Shown: positions 10,960 to 26,900, numbered from the stretch's first letter. The stretch: DNA of 64,000 nucleotides from Daucus carota subsp. sativus (GCF_001625215.2 NC_030387.2:37967606-38031605); one strand, 5' to 3'. Notes: generated by a model from the sequence alone, not told the origin. Program-made: numbers and translations.

Positions 10960-13900
10960 ATGAGTCCGATTCAGAATTTCGAGCAGCACTCTCGTCACCT
11001 CGTCGAACCTGACCTCGGTACTACTCCTTCCCCCCTATTTTTTCGATTACACATGTGTTTTTTGTTGTAAATTTGTGAATTTTGATGTGAATGATTGTGT
11101 TTTTTGTTTGTTTTTGTTGTGGTGTAGCGATTCAAATGAGGCTACAGATGGCGATGGAGGTTCGAGATAGTTTAGAGATTACGCATACAGGGGAGTACTT
11201 GAATTTTCTTAAGTGTTACTTTAGAGCGTTCTCGGTGATACTATATCAAATTACTAAGCCACAGTTTACTGATAATCCTGAGCATAAACTTAGAAATGTA
11301 GTTGTAGAGATATTGAATCGTCTTCCGCACAGTGAAGTGCTGCGCCCGTTTGTTCAGGACCTTTTGAAAGTGGCAATGCATGTGCTTACGACCGATAATG
11401 AAGAAAATGGGTTGATATGTATACGTATTATTTTTGATCTTTTGAGGAACTTTAGGCCGACTTTGGAGAATGAAGTTCAGCCCTTTCTGGATTTTGTGTG
11501 TAAGATTTACCAGAACTTTAGGTTGACTGTTACCCATTTTTTCGAGAGTGGGGCAGTACCACCCCCTGCGCCAGCAATATCGGGTTCAAATTCTACTACT
11601 TCTGCATTGTCTACTATTGAAGATGTCAAGCCGCTAGCTATGGATATATCGGATCAAATGAGTCCTACGGCTGGGGCAGGTCAACTTAATCCAAGTACTC
11701 GGTCTTTTAAGATTGTTACGGAGAGTCCATTGGTAGTTATGTTTTTATTCCAGCTGTACAGCAGACTAGTTCAGATCAACATTCCCCATCTGCTGCCTCA
11801 GATGGTTGCGGCGATATCCATCCCTGGTCCTGAAAAGGTTCCACCCCATTTGAAGGGCCACTTTGTTGAGCTTAAGGGAGCACAAGTTAAGGTGAGTGTT
11901 AATTGTTTTTTTTTTTTTTTTGAAATCCACGTATTATCATTGTAGCTTGAACGGGGCTCGTCATCAGTATTAGTGCATTTGAAAAGATTGTTTATCTTAA
12001 GTAGTAATTTGACAATGCCCTTCACTCCTTCAGACACATAGCTTAATTAAAGGAAATTATTGGGAACCTTAATGTGCATGTTATGTTTTTGAGAATATTA
12101 GGCATAGCTTAAGGTTCTATTTTAAGAATTGGTTCTCTCTTGGGTGCGACCCTATATACATACATACATACATACATACGTACATATTTTTATATATATA
12201 TATATATCTATGTATGTATGTATGTATATGTGTATGTATGTATGTATGTATTCTTCAAGTATGTGTCTTCCATGTTTCTTTATTTAGAGTTATATATTCA
12301 ATTCATCCAGGTATTTTACAAACAGCTCTAAAAATTCCTTTAAAAAATAAACATATTAACATCTCCAGCAGGTAATATTGTGAACCGGATCTGATATAGT
12401 AGACTGTAGACATGAAGAAACTTGGTAAAACAACTTGACATGTTCACAATATGCAAAGGGAAATCTAAATCTGTAACACTTTCCTTTATTGGAAGCCTTT
12501 TACTTGGTGGTTGTGTTTAGGTATTTACTAATTTATAATTTATAATGGGCTGTAATATATCACTGTGAGTGACTTTGATTGATATTAAAGGTTGAGAATT
12601 GTTCTCTGTTGTTATGGGTTGTGAACTTGTGATCCATGAAAATTGCTCTCTTCTGCAGTTCTGTGGTTGAGAATTCTTAGGGGTAGTGGTTTTTCTGCAG
12701 TTGGATCACTTTAGGGCGTGGTTTTTCTGCAGTCAATCCACAATAGCCAATCCTTTTCTTTATTTTAATTGTTGTCCTGCATCAGTTAGTATCCTTTTTT
12801 ACTACTACACATTCTCATTACATGTAGCACAGCTTAGCTGAAGTTAATCATGTTTTATCTTGAAATAATAAAGAGAAACAAGAGAAGGGTTTACACAACT
12901 CAGATATTGAAGAGATTGGTGTTGAAGTGGGTAATGAGGAATTTCACGTACATTGAAGTTCCATTTTGCAAAAAACTGAAGTCTTTCATGTTTCAACCAC
13001 CTGTTAAATGAGTCACTGCACTACATGCTGAGTGACTTCCTTAAGAAAAGGTAGATATGGCCAATTAAGCACATTGAAGACTCTTTGTAAAGTCATAATG
13101 ACGTTCTGAAATTGATAATAACATAGGTATTAATTAGGATTCATAGTTCTCGTCCTGTCTTCTCCGTTGTAAAAATCTTTATTAGCATTCACTGTTTTTC
13201 ATTCAAAGTATATAACCTATTGTAAGATGTATACACTCATGTTTCCTAATATTTTTCTTATACTTGTTCCAGACGGTCTCCTTCCTAACTTATCTGTTAA
13301 AGAGTTTTGCTGATTGGATTAGACCTCATGAAGAAAGTATATGCAAAAGCATTGTCAACTTGCTTGTGACATGTTCAGACTCTGTTTCTATTCGAAAAGT
13401 GAGCTGTTTGCCCTTTTTACAAGAGTTTTTGTGCACACATGTGCAAGGAAGAAATAAGTCATAGTACAGTCTTCGATTGATCATTTTTCGTAGTTTTATA
13501 TAATTGATATTAGATTGTTCGATTGTAGGAACTGCTCGTAGCATTGAAGCACGTGCTTGGGACTGATTTTAAGAGGGGGTTGTTTCCTCTCATCGACACA
13601 CTCTTGGAAGAAAGGTAATGTCAAAGACTCTAGAGTAAAAATAAGTATACTCTCTTGATGTTATTCGAGCGAAGAGATAAACGACGCTGTATGAGATACA
13701 TATACAGCAGAGTGTGATATGCAATTTGTTTTTAATTTTTTAGAGTCCTGGTGGGAACTGGCCGAGCTTGTTTTGAAACATTAAGGCCACTGGCTTATAG
13801 TCTTCTGGCAGAAATTGTTCATCATGTCAGGGGTGACTTATCCTTGTCACAGGTATTGCATCTTCCCTGATATATACTACCCACTGATCGATAGTACTTT

Positions 13901-16900
13901 CGTAGTATCATTAGATATTTTTTATGCCAGGTTTAGGTATCGACCCTTTGTTGAAAATATTGGCTTTGTTGATTACCCTCTCCGTCCCAGATTAATTCTT
14001 CTGTTTGACTTTTTGGGGTCAAATTGACTTGACCTTGACTGAAATATTTTATTATTTAAAATATTATTAAATATCTGATCTACTTTATAATATAATTTTC
14101 AGCCTTTTTAAAATTGCAAAAGTATCATCGTCAAATTTTGGCAAATATTGGACACTTTGACCACAAACAACTTAAGTAGGACAGGTAATTTGGGTGGTCT
14201 TTGCCCAATCTCTCACAATTTTAAGAAATAATGCCCCAAATAGCACAAATTGAAAATATGGCCCTTGATATCACAACAAAATGCATGTTAAACAGGAGTG
14301 TTTAAGATACACAACTACATGAAGTGTTAATTAAAAAACATTTACATTTAAGAGTAAATCAAGGTTAAAATTGTCAAGGCATCGGCTCCTAAATGGAGAT
14401 ATTAAACTTGTTATGGTTATTTGTTACTGATGTGCATATAATTTTGTAAAATCTTATTTGTGGAAAGTAGTCTTGTTTATTTATATTTTGTATAGCTCTT
14501 GGTTCTAATCTTAAGTGATTGTTGGACTCGTTTACTATTTGACGCTGTTTGCTGCAGTTGTCGCGAATTATATACCTCTTCTCAAGTAACATGCATGATG
14601 CGTCATTATCACTTAGCATTCACACTACCTGCGCGCGCCTTATGTTAAATCTGGTGAGTTTTAAACAGTATAGTTGCCAACTTATTCTGGTAAGTTTTAA
14701 ACTGTAAGGTTCTCAACTCGTGCTCTGATTTTGATGGAGTTCTCCAACAATGTGCAGTCGTGCATATAAAAAATGTTCTCAACTTGTGTTTGCAGTGTTA
14801 ATTTTTATTTTTTTAGTTCTTACTATTGTTTTGTGCCTGTCTAGGTGGAGCCTATTTTTGAGAAAGGTGTCGACTTGCCTTCTATGGATGAAGCACGGAT
14901 ATTGTTGGTATGACTTGCATAATGTATCTTACAGCTCTTGTGCTACTTTTTTCGTGCCCACATAAGTACGAAATCTATCTTTTGGTCTAATTTGTGTTTT
15001 ATATACACATGTCATTCTCATTGAATGGACAAGGATTTTTACTTGTTAGAGCAGAAAAGAAAAGAAAAAAAAAATGGAGGGAAATAAAAAGAAAATAAAA
15101 ATGGATGGCAAGTGTTTTAGAGCCATGTATACCTCGCCTCTCTTTGTCCGAGGCACATTGAATTTAATAAGGCGTGATGCTAGGCACTCTTTATTCAGGT
15201 GAAGTGAAACAATGATCAGTTAATATGGAATTTTTGTTTGTTGAGAACTTATATAAAGACTGCATTGTCAGATTTGGATTTTTATTATTTGTATATAGGT
15301 CTTCTAATTTGTTCCTCCTATTTATCTTCTTACATGAAAAGAGTAATATTTCTATACTTATTCATTGGAATTTGAGTTAGGGTCTGCGAGTCCTTTGCGC
15401 CATGGTGCAGCTGTCGTCTTTAATGGCACTAAGGATCTCATAAATTATAGTAGCATGTCAGTATCTTTCCCCTGCAATAAGTAATTTGTTTTTCCTCCTC
15501 AGGGACGAATTCTGGATGCGTTTGTTGGCAAGTTCAGCACTTTCAAACGAACTATTCCTCAGGTGCTTCTTTTACTGAGATGCTATAAATAATTTTTCTG
15601 TTTTTGGTGCTAGCATTTAACATGATTCTTAGCTTATTTAAAACTTAAAAATATGTTTTTGAACTTTATATCCCAACTTTTTTAGATGGAAATAAATTGC
15701 AAGGTTGCCACATTTATTTGACATAAATATTTGTATTATAATTTTTTTCCCTATTATAACTAATGTACATTATCATTTTTTGCGAATTGAGCATGCTTTA
15801 GTATCATCATCTATAGCAAAGGTCGATATTCCATCGACAGAGCATTTGATGTGATTTTTATGATCCTTGTTTGTTTTTGTTTATGATCTCTGGTTAATTT
15901 GTAACAAGAAAGTGCCCGACAAAGCATTACATGGATGACTGATATTTCATAGTAATAATTATAAGATCTTGTTAGAGTCACGGTTTTTTGGATCAGTTGC
16001 TCATCCTAACGATATTCTTGAAATTTTCTAATTGTGGTACAGTAACTTTACTTGCTTTCTTTTTTTAGGTTTCTAGTTCATGTTGTCTTCGTTCATTTAT
16101 TTGACTCTGTTCAAATTATCCTCATAAAATCGTCTTGTTTGTTTATTTGTTATATCCTTTTAATTTTGATTTGTTATATAGTTATGGACCTAATTCTTGT
16201 CAAGTATTTCGGTGTAAAAAACAATTGTATGTATGTAAAAGGATAGTATATAACAGACATACTGGTAAGGTCTCTGACATCAGGTGATCAGGATACCTTG
16301 TATTTGTCAATTAACTATTGTACCATAGTCTTGTCAATGGCATAGGTTCAACCATAGAAGGGTGTTTGCTTAATCTGATATATGTATGCTCCACGATAGC
16401 ATCTTTTTTAATTTTATATGCTAGACCGAGTTTTTTAGTTGATTTCCATGTTATGATAGCTACTGGAGGAGGGGGAGGAAGGCAAAGATCAAGTAACACT
16501 TAGGTCAAAGCTTGAACTTCCTGTGCAGGTATTTCAGCACCTTACTCTTTGTTCTTTGGTTGTGCATAGGGCAATCAGGCATAGATAGCTGTTTCAGCTT
16601 CAAAGCTATTGCTGACCTTATTCTTCTCCTGAGTTTCAGTGTTATATATCTTCTTCATGTCTCATATACATATACTAGATAATATCTTTCATAATTAAAT
16701 AATTTTATTATCCCCATCGTTATTCATTGCCAAGATTCACTTAGCATGGTTTTTGCATTAAATGCTCCATGGGCTCTGTGTCTACTCGAGTTGAATATAT
16801 AGTGGTTCTAGTTCTTGGACCCATTATGTATTTCTAGTTTTTGTATCGAGGTGGTATTGTTGGGTGTTCAACACTGAATGTATTTTTTTTTTTTACCTAA

Positions 16901-19900
16901 ATGTATGGTGCAACAAATATAAAGGGATATTGTCTTTTTAATGCTTGCTACAACTAGGTGCAGGAGTCTGTATGAATTACAAGTGCATTACTACTTCCAT
17001 TCAATATGGCTTTACAACTAATTATCTCAAAATTATCCTTTTGGAATAGCAGTAAACCTAGATGCTCGTTGTGTTTTGGACTCGTCACGTAGATGGTATA
17101 ACCACTTCTTGTTTGATATTTTTAGAAGGGAAGGTGCCAGCATGCGCCACTGGTGAGCTCATTGGTCATGTGGTTCCGAATCCTAATGTCTAGGTTCAAA
17201 AATTTAACATCATGCTATGAAAATTGAAATTGAAATGCTCTGCCTTAATCAGGAATTTACAAATTAGGGGTCTTCTATCTTTTTCTTAAAGAACAAAATA
17301 ATTTTTTTTTGCTTTTTTTCTTTTCTGGTTTGCATTGTATATTCAACTTAAATGTGGTTTTATAGTTGGTCAAAGTGTCCACATTTCAGTCAAAGAATCC
17401 GACACCGAATAAGGGTCGTGTCTGATTATAAGACACGGCTACGACTACCTAAACAGAAGAGTCGGAGTAGTATAGTCTTGATATGCTACTTTTAAAGTTT
17501 GTCCAGTCGCAAGCTCTAGTCTGGTTAGATTATCTTGCTTCTAATTGACTCCACATAATGTTGACATCCAGGTCTTTGTGGTGCATATTCAAAGTTTGTA
17601 TATTCGTTTATTGTCTCATAATAGTTTCTTTTTGTCTGGCTCTTAAGACTCCCTCTGTTTATTTGGCGTTACTATATTGGGATGATATGGGAAAATCTTT
17701 GCTGTTGATCTAATATCTTTGCAGGCTGTTCTTAATCTGCAGGTTCCGGTTGAGCATTCCAAGGAAGTTAGTGATTGTAAGCATTTGATTAAAACACTGG
17801 TTATGGGTAAAATTTCTTCCTTCACTCAAATATAATTGTTTCCTTGTCCCAGTGAGGTGCGTAACATAATGTATAGATAAGAAGACTTCATAGCATATTT
17901 TGTGCGCAGCAAGGGATTAAAATATTAATCTGTATATGTTTTAGGTCATTATATATAGGTATAGTGAAGGGCAGACAAATACCCTTACATATTACTTTCA
18001 TATACAATGTTTGTTTACTTCAAATCTCTAGGGTAGATGTCTTTTGTGTAATTATGATTGTGAAATTGGTACTAAGAAGTAGATATTAATTCAGAGTATT
18101 TCAGGGATTAGTTTTAGGGCTTTCTTATATAGGAATATATAATCTTTAGTTATATTTGGAATTTAATGAATGACAGTATTGAGTTGCACATTTCTCCATC
18201 ATATTTTTCCCCTTGTTAGTTGCAAAATTCCAGTGTAGTGCTTCCTGGTTCTCATCCCTGGATTAGTGGATTTTGGGCAGTTAATCCACCCAGACATGTC
18301 TTTTATGTTCTCATAATCCTTAGTTCTTTTCCTGTATGAATAGGTTTCTTTTGCCTGCCAAATGCTACATTATAAGGTACGTTAGGACTTAGGATAATTA
18401 ATTAGGTCTCCAATGTATGTGTGTGTCAGCAACTAAACCTTCTGGCATTACTGCTGAAGCAAGCGGGGTATTATACAGCTAATAACACACATTTTAAGGG
18501 TTTGCTCTGTAGAAGAAAACGTGAATACAGAATCATTTTGATGTTCACTGTTAAGGTCCTGTAACACCCCAAGTTTTCTTATAATTTTTTGCGAAGGAAA
18601 TGTATAAGCATTAAAAACCAATCTCCCTGCTTCATTACATAACTGCACACCACTTACCAGGAATATTATTCGTGAAGCTCCATTTGCTTTCTTTACGAGG
18701 GAGAAGTCATATGCGTCTTCTTAAATAAAGTGCACATGCCCTTCTTAATACGCTCATCTCATGAAATTCCATTTCTTCCTATTACCAGTCGGCACATATT
18801 TCAGTATTAATTGCATATTGCTGATCATCTTGCCTATACATAAATCGAAATTACAAAAATTGTGTCTAGAGAAAGACTAAATACTTAATAGATATGTGTT
18901 GACTGGCAATATGGCATTACTTGTGCTTCTATTTCAAATCTTGATTTTATAGGTTCTAAAGTTTTTTCAAATTTTGACTTCTTAGGAATGAAGACTATCA
19001 TATGGAGTATCACTCATGCACATTTACCCCGATCACAGGTATCACAACTCAATGTTTTTGCTCTTCACATATACAGTTTCATTATTTTCTCTCATCCTTC
19101 AACTGTGTATAGGTTTCACCATCCATACACGGGACACCTCCACAACCTCCACAGGCTAATTTGTCAATCCCACAGCCATTTAAGGGGATGAGAGAAGACG
19201 AGGTATCAAATTGTAAACGTATAAATGGTTACACTATTTTAATATGATTACTTACTACCAACTTATGGTAGGTGTGGAAAGCATCTGGTGTTCTAAAGAG
19301 TGGCGTGCATTGCTTAGCTTTGTTTAAGGAAAAAGATGAAGAGAGGGAAATGGTCCATCTCTTCTCTCAGATTTTGGCTATAATGGAACCTCGTGATCTT
19401 ATGGATATGTTCTCTTTATGTATGCCGGAACTCTTTGAGTGCATGATATCCAACACTCAGTTAGTCCACATATTCTCTACGCTTCTACAAGCTCCTAAGG
19501 TTTTTAGGCCTTTCGCAGATGTTTTGGTTAATTTTCTTGTGAGCAGCAAACTTGATGTTCTTAAGCATCCAGATTCCCCTGCAGCGAAACTTGTTTTGCA
19601 TCTTTTCCGTTTTCTGTTTGGTGCTGTTGCGAAGGCTCCATCAGATTGTGAACGAATTTTGCAGCCTCATGTGCCTGTTATAATGGAAACTTGCATGAAA
19701 AATGCTGCGGAAGTTGAGAGGCCCCTTGGTTATCTGCAACTACTTCGTACAATGTTTCGTGCACTTGGAGGCGGAAAGTTTGAACTTCTTCTTCGGGATT
19801 TGATACCTACACTGCAACCATGCTTGAATATGCTATTGGCTATGCTTGAAGGCCCTGTTGGTGAAGATATGAGGGATCTTCTGCTGGAACTTTGCTTGAC

Positions 19901-22900
19901 CCTTCCTGCACGCCTAAGCTCTTTGCTCCCACACCTACCCCGTCTTATGAAGCCTTTAGTTATGTGTCTCAATGGAAGTGGCGACCTTGTGAGTCTGGGT
20001 TTGAGGACGCTTGAGTTTTGGATAGACAGTTTGAATCCTGATTTCTTGGAACCAAGTATGGCCAGTGTTATGTCTGAGGTGAATCTGGCACTATGGTCTC
20101 ACTTGAGACCAGCTCCCTATCTTTGGGGTGGGAAATCCTTGCAATTACTCGGCAAGTTAGGTGGTCGTAACAGACGCTTTCTAAAGGAACCTTTGGCCCT
20201 TGAGTGCAAGGAAAACCCGGAGCATGGACTTCGATTGATCCTTACATTTCAGCCCTCAACACCATTTTTGGTACCTCTGGATCGTTGTATAAATCTTGCT
20301 GTTACAGCTGTTATGCACAAGAACAATGGCGTGGATGCTTTCTACCGGAAACAAGCTCTAAAATTTCTCCGTGTGTGCTTGTCTTCTCAGCTTAATTTGC
20401 CAGGGAATATTGTTGATGAGAGTTTTACATGCGGGCATCTGTCGACTATATTGAACTCTACAGTTGATTTAAGAGGAACTGAGACGCCAGATATAAAGGT
20501 TAAGCTCGTTTTAAATCTAATATTTATTTGTTTCTGACCGCTCTATCGTATTGCACTTCTTTACAGTTTATCACTCTAACTGGGGCTCTTGACGTTCTCT
20601 TAGAAAAGTTCAAAGAATTTTCTAGCCACTAGATAGTTTGGATGGTATTTTACCCTAATGAATGACATTTTGAAGTATTTTATATTTGTGTCCTATTTGT
20701 TGAATTTTGGCTAAATCTAATATCTATTTGTTTCTGACCGCTCTATCGTATTGCACTTCTTTACATGATCATCACTTTAACTGAGGCTTCTTGACGTTTG
20801 TTATGAAAAGTTCAAAGAATTATCTTGCCACTATATTCTTTAGATGGTATTATACCCTTATTAATGACATTTTGAAGTATTTATATTAGTGTCCTATTTG
20901 TTATATATTGGATAAATATGTGTGTGATCGTTAGCTAGTAGTTTATGTTTCCAATCGAAGGAATCCAATACCAGTTGAATTGATAACTATTTTGTTTTCT
21001 AGGCTGACTTGGGTGTAAAGACAAAGACCCAACTTATGGCGGAGAAGTCTGTTTTCAAGATTCTTCTGATGACTATCATTGCCACAAGTTCAGAACCTGA
21101 GTTACATGATCCCAAGGATGAATCTGTTGTCAATATATGCCGCCATTTTGCAATCCTTTTTCACATAGAAAATGCCTCAGCCAGTACCTCTAGTTCTTCA
21201 GCCACACTTGGCGGTTCTTTGCTATCATCAAGCTCAAAATTAAGGAACAATACTTCTACTAATTTAAAGGAGCTTGATCCAATGATATTTTTGGATGCGT
21301 TAGTGGAGGTGCTAGCAGATGAAAATAGGACACATGCTAAAGCTGCTCTTGCTGCACTGAACATCTTTGCTGAGACCCTTCTGTTTCTTGCACGCTCAAA
21401 ACACAATGACACACTTTTGTCAAGAGGTGGCCCAGGAACTCCTATGATTGTCTCTAGTCCATCCATGAGTCCTGTTTATTCCCCGCCTGCAAGCATCCGT
21501 ATCCCTGTGTTTGAGCAACTTCTACCTCGTCTTTTGCATTGTTGCTATGGAAGTACATGGCAAGCACAGATTGGAGGAGTGATGGGGCTCGGTGCTTTGG
21601 TTGGAAAGGTCACTGTAGAAACTTTGTGCATATTTCAGGTGAGGGTTATTCGAGGGCTCGTATATGTTCTTAAACGGCTTCCTGTATTTGCTACCAAAGA
21701 GCAGGAAGAGACTAGTCAGGTCCTAACCCAAGTTCTTCGTGTGGTCAATAATGTTGATGAAGCAAACAGTGAAGCACGAAGACAAAGTTTTCAAGGAGTT
21801 GTAGAATTTCTTGCATCAGAATTATTCAATGCCAATGCGTCACTGAATGTAAGGAAGATTGTACAGTCATGTTTGGCTCTTTTGGCGAGTAGAACTGGTA
21901 GTGAGGTTTCTGAATTGCTTGAGCCTCTGTACCAGCCTTTGCTACAGCCTCTTATTGTTCGTTCTCTACGAGCAAAGACTGTCGATCAGCAGGTACACTT
22001 AGTGTTCCTTTTTTTTTTTGTTTAATCGTATTTTCACAAATAATGAATAAAATTGTGGAACTCCATCTATTGATAGGTTGGAACAGTTACTGCTTTAAAT
22101 TTTTGCTTGGCCTTGAGGCCTCCGCTGCTTAAGTTGACGCAAGAACTAGTAAGTTTTCTGCAAGATGCACTACAAATAGCCGAGGCTGATGAATCTGTGT
22201 GGGTTGTGAAGTTTATGAACCCAAAAGTGGTCACATCATTGAACAAACTTCGTACTGCATGCATTGAGCTGTTATGTACTGCTATGGCTTGGGCAGATTT
22301 TAAGACACAAAACCATTCGGAATTGCGGGCAAAAGTTATATCAATGTTTTTTAAGTCTTTGACGAGCAGGACACCGGAAATTGTAGCTGTTGCTAAAGAG
22401 GGCCTAAGACAGGTCTGTTTTGCTTACCTTACATCCTTTTATCTTCGTATTTGGAATGTCTGGTGAGCTATAGCATTATTGTTGCCCTAATTATGAACCA
22501 CAATATTGATTTATTTTTAAAACTTTTTGTTTATACTTCTCTGAAAGATATGGCTCATCATCATTTAGCTATTGCATTTAATTTTCTCGTTGTTTTTACT
22601 TATGAGTAATTCTGGTTGGCATGTATATGTTAATTTGACAATATTTAGGTCAAATTTTAAACATAATTCTTAGGAAACAAATCCAGCAAAGTTACTAGCT
22701 GGATATCTCTTAACCATCTAGTGTCTTGTCTGAATAATGTGCATTTTGACATGCTTGAAGTTCTTTGTTTCTCACTTAAAATCTCCTCTTTTACGTTCTT
22801 GGTTTTCTTATGGTATATTGTCTCCCCTAGGTTATTTTGCAGCAAAGGATGCCCAAGGAGCTTTTACAGAGTAGCCTACGGCCTATATTAGTTAACTTGG

Positions 22901-23926
22901 CACATACCAAGAATCTTAGTATGCCTCTTTTGCAAGGTCTGGCCCGCCTACTTGAGCTCCTGTCCAACTGGTTTAACGTTACCTTGGGAGGCAAATTGTT
23001 GGAGCACCTTAAGAAATGGTTAGAACCTGAAAAGCTTGCACAGTGCCAAAAATCGTGGAAGCCTGGTGAAGAGCCAAAGATAGCAGCTGGTTGGTTATAT
23101 AATGTCTTGATTAATGACCAGTGGTCTATTTCGAAATACACATGCAATCCCTCAATAATGTAATTTACTTGTTGAATTTTTTGCAGCTATTATCGAGCTC
23201 TTTCATCTTCTTCCTAACGCAGCAGGGAAATTTCTTGATGAACTTGTAACATTGACCATTGATTTAGAGACTGCACTCCCCCCAGGACAGTTTTATAGTG
23301 AGATTAATAGTCCGTACCGTCTTCCGCTTACTAAATTTTTAAACAAGTATCCTACTGCTGGCGTTGACTATTTCCTTGCTCGTCTGAACCAGCCAAAATA
23401 TTTCCGGAGGTAAGCTAAAGATCCTTAGAGGGATAACCACATATTTGAGAAATTTAATATTTGTGTAAGACTGGCTACTTACTGATTTCCTTATCTCATG
23501 ATGTAATGCAGATTTATGTACATAATCCGATCAGATGCTGGTCAACCTTTGAGGGAAGAACTTGCCAAGTCTCCAGATAAAATACTTGCAAATGCCTTTT
23601 CTGAATTTCTGCCAAAGTCTGAGGCATCAGCAGCTCAGGCCACCTTCGCATCATCCTCAGTCGGCGACGAGGCCCTTGTTGCTCCTCCACCTGAACCATC
23701 TAACCAGACAACTGCACCTCCTGCAGGGACGACGGATGCTTATTTTCAAGGACTTGCTCTAGTAAAAACATTGGTCAAGTTAATGCCAGGATGGCTGCAC
23801 AGTAATCGTGCTGTTTTTGACATATTAGTTCTTTTGTGGAAGTCACCTGCAAGAATAGCTCGTTTACAGAATGAGCAGGAACTGAACTTGGTGCAAGTAT
23901 GTCTGGTGTTCCTCTCTGCAACCTCC

Positions 23927-23957
<31 letters not shown>

Positions 23958-26900
23958 AAGTGCATGCAATCTTCTCTTCTGATATCATGAATGATTAAAA
24001 TATGCAGGTGAAAGAAAGCAAATGGCTAGTCAAATGTTTCCTGAATTACCTGCGCAATGATAAAACTGAAGTCAATGTGCTATTTGATATTCTATCCATC
24101 TTCTTGTTTCATACCCGCATTGATTTCACTTTCCTCAAGGAGTTTTATATTATTGAGGTTTGTTCGTCCAATGTCATTAACGTGTAATGTGGTTCTTTTC
24201 TTTGTTACTTCGGAAAATTTTATATGCAGCATGTTATATTGTTGATCAATTTTCAATTAACGTTTAGGTGGCTGAAGGATATGAAACAAATATGAAGAAA
24301 ACTCTCCTGCTGCATTTTTTGGACATTTTTCAGTCAAAGCAACTAGGCCATGATCATTTGGTGGTTATAATGCAAATGCTCATTCTTCCTATGTTAGCTC
24401 ATACTTTTCAGAATAATCAAACTTGGGATGTAATCGATACCAATATAATTAAGACAATTGTTGACAGCCTTCTTGATCCCCCAGAAGAGGTATGAGTTTT
24501 TAGTTCCTCGCGAGTTTATCAATGTATCTTTAATTGTTCAAGTTATTGGATTCACTTTAAAATGATTTTGCACTCTTCACAGGTCTCTGCTGATTATGAT
24601 GAGCCATTGAGGATTGAACTTTTACAGCTTGCAACTTTACTTCTCAAGTATCTTCAGACTGACCTTGTTCACCATCGGAAAGAACTGATCAAGTTTGGCT
24701 GGAATCATCTCAAACGCGAAGATAGTGCTAGTAAGCAGTGGGCATTTGTTAATGTTTGCCACTTCCTGGAGGCATATCAGGCCCCTGAGAAAATTATACT
24801 CCAGGTACCTTCATTGAGTACAATTGACGAAGAAACATAAACTATATATATTAATGAAGATAGAAAAAATAAGAGCGGTGTTTTTTTTATGTGATTTTAC
24901 AAGAAACTACACTAAATGACTCTTATAAGCCAGACATTTAATATTCACACTAGGACACTGTCTTGATTCATTAAATTACTTTCAGTCTAGCCTTCTTGTG
25001 GCCTTTTCTGTGAGGACCTGAAGTTCAATTTAAGTACCAGTATCTTGATTTAACTTCTAGGTAGCTCATTTAGTTTGGAAGAGAGTCTACATAATTAAGG
25101 TTTTTTTTTTTTGGGTACCAATTGCTATGCTCATGCTGTTAGTAATTCTCAACTAAAATTCCCAGAGAGAAATCGAATCCTTACCAAGTTTTGAAGACTA
25201 TCGAAGTGGTTTAACACTCAAAATGTCCAGAGTCCCACACACCTTACCTGCTGTGGTCTTATCTGTATAGTAGCTTGACATGACATCTGGGTTTTCATCA
25301 AGTGCTTTCATATTTCCTAATAGTTCCAGTTTTTGAATGTAGGGCAGGCCAAATATATTATTTACAGCATTTATATATGACAATTGAAACTACAGGTATT
25401 TGTCGCTCTTCTTCGTACATGCCAACCAGAGAATAAGATGTTGGTCAAGCAAGCTCTCGACATACTAATGCCAGCTCTTCCACGAAGATTGCCTATGGGC
25501 GACTCTCGTATGCCGATATGGATACGTTACACTAAAAAGATTCTTGTTGAGGAAGGGCACTCGGTCCCTAACCTGATCCACATTTTCCAGCTCATTGTGA
25601 GGCATTCTGATCTCTTCTATAATTGCAGAGCTCAATTTGTACCCCAGATGGTCAATTCTCTGAGCCGCCTTGGGCTACCGTATAACACTACTACAGAGAA
25701 TCGCCGACTTGCAATTGAACTTGCTGGGTTGGTGGTTAGTTGGGAGCGACAGAGACAAAAAGAAACTATTGGAATGGCGGACGGCGACCTCTTAAGTCAG
25801 AATAGCGAAAATATTAATCATAGTTCTGGGGCTACTGAGCCTAAGCGTCCAGGGGATGCTTCTACATTTTCCGAAGATTTGACTAAGCGATTAAAGGTTG
25901 AGCCTGGCCTTCAATCCCTTTCTGTTATGTCACCTGGTGGTGCCTCATCAGTTCCTAACATTGAAACACCAGGATCTGCTGGACAACCTGATGAAGAATT
26001 TAAGCCGAATGCTGCAATGGAGGAAATGATTATTAATTTTCTGATACGAGTAAGGCTGGCTAAACATCCTATTAGTATTAATTTCCTTTGACGCACAGTT
26101 CTTGCATCAAAAAACATGTGTTGTAATTGTTTGAAGTTGATAGTCTGTAGTTTGTTTTAATGTATACTACGAATGCTTGCTTCTATGATCCTAGTGGTCA
26201 TTAATGTTGTTTGAATCTTGTTTAGGTGGCCTTGGTTATAGAACCAAAGGATAAGGAGGCGAGTCTGATGTATAAACAAGCTTTGGAACTCCTATCACAT
26301 GCTCTAGATGTGTGGCCAAATGCAAATGTTAAATTTAACTATTTGGAAAAGCTTCTAAGCAGCATACAGCCAACTCAGTCAAAGGACCCATCTACAGCGC
26401 TCGCTCAGGGATTGGATGTGATGAACAAAGTTTTGGAGAAACAGCCACATTTATTCATTAGGAATAATATAAGTCAAATATCTCAAGTAAGTGTCTAGGC
26501 ATATGATTTTATGCGGGTAGTTTTTGCTTATGACAAAAAAAATGCCATAATATTTACAACTATGTTCTACAGATTCTTGAGCCTTGTTTCAAGTATAAAA
26601 TGTTAGACGCTGGGAAGTCATTATGTTCCCTATTGAAGATGGTTTTTCTAGCATTTCCTTCTGAATCCCCAAGTACTCCGCCGGATGTGAAGACACTGTA
26701 TATGAAGGTAAATGATCTTATTCAGAAGCATCTTGGTGCTGTTGCCGCTCCACCTACAGCTGGGGAAGATAACTCTGCCCAAATGATTAGCTTTGTGCTA
26801 TTTGTCATGAAAACTCTGGCGGAGGTGCAAGAAAACATCATTGATCCTTACAATTTAGTTCGGGTTTTTCAACGCTTGGCACGAGATATGGGATCAGCAA

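Noticed and set aside
17100..17260. Possible tRNA-derived SINE in TRA1 intron 9
   Set aside because: There are weak A-box-like and B-box-like phrases (GTGAGCTCATTGG, AGGTTCAAA), but no defined ends or poly-A tail.
19272..20537. Treating the 421-codon frame as a separate gene
   Set aside because: It is TRA1 exon 13 plus intron read-through; splice sites on both sides join it to neighbouring exons.
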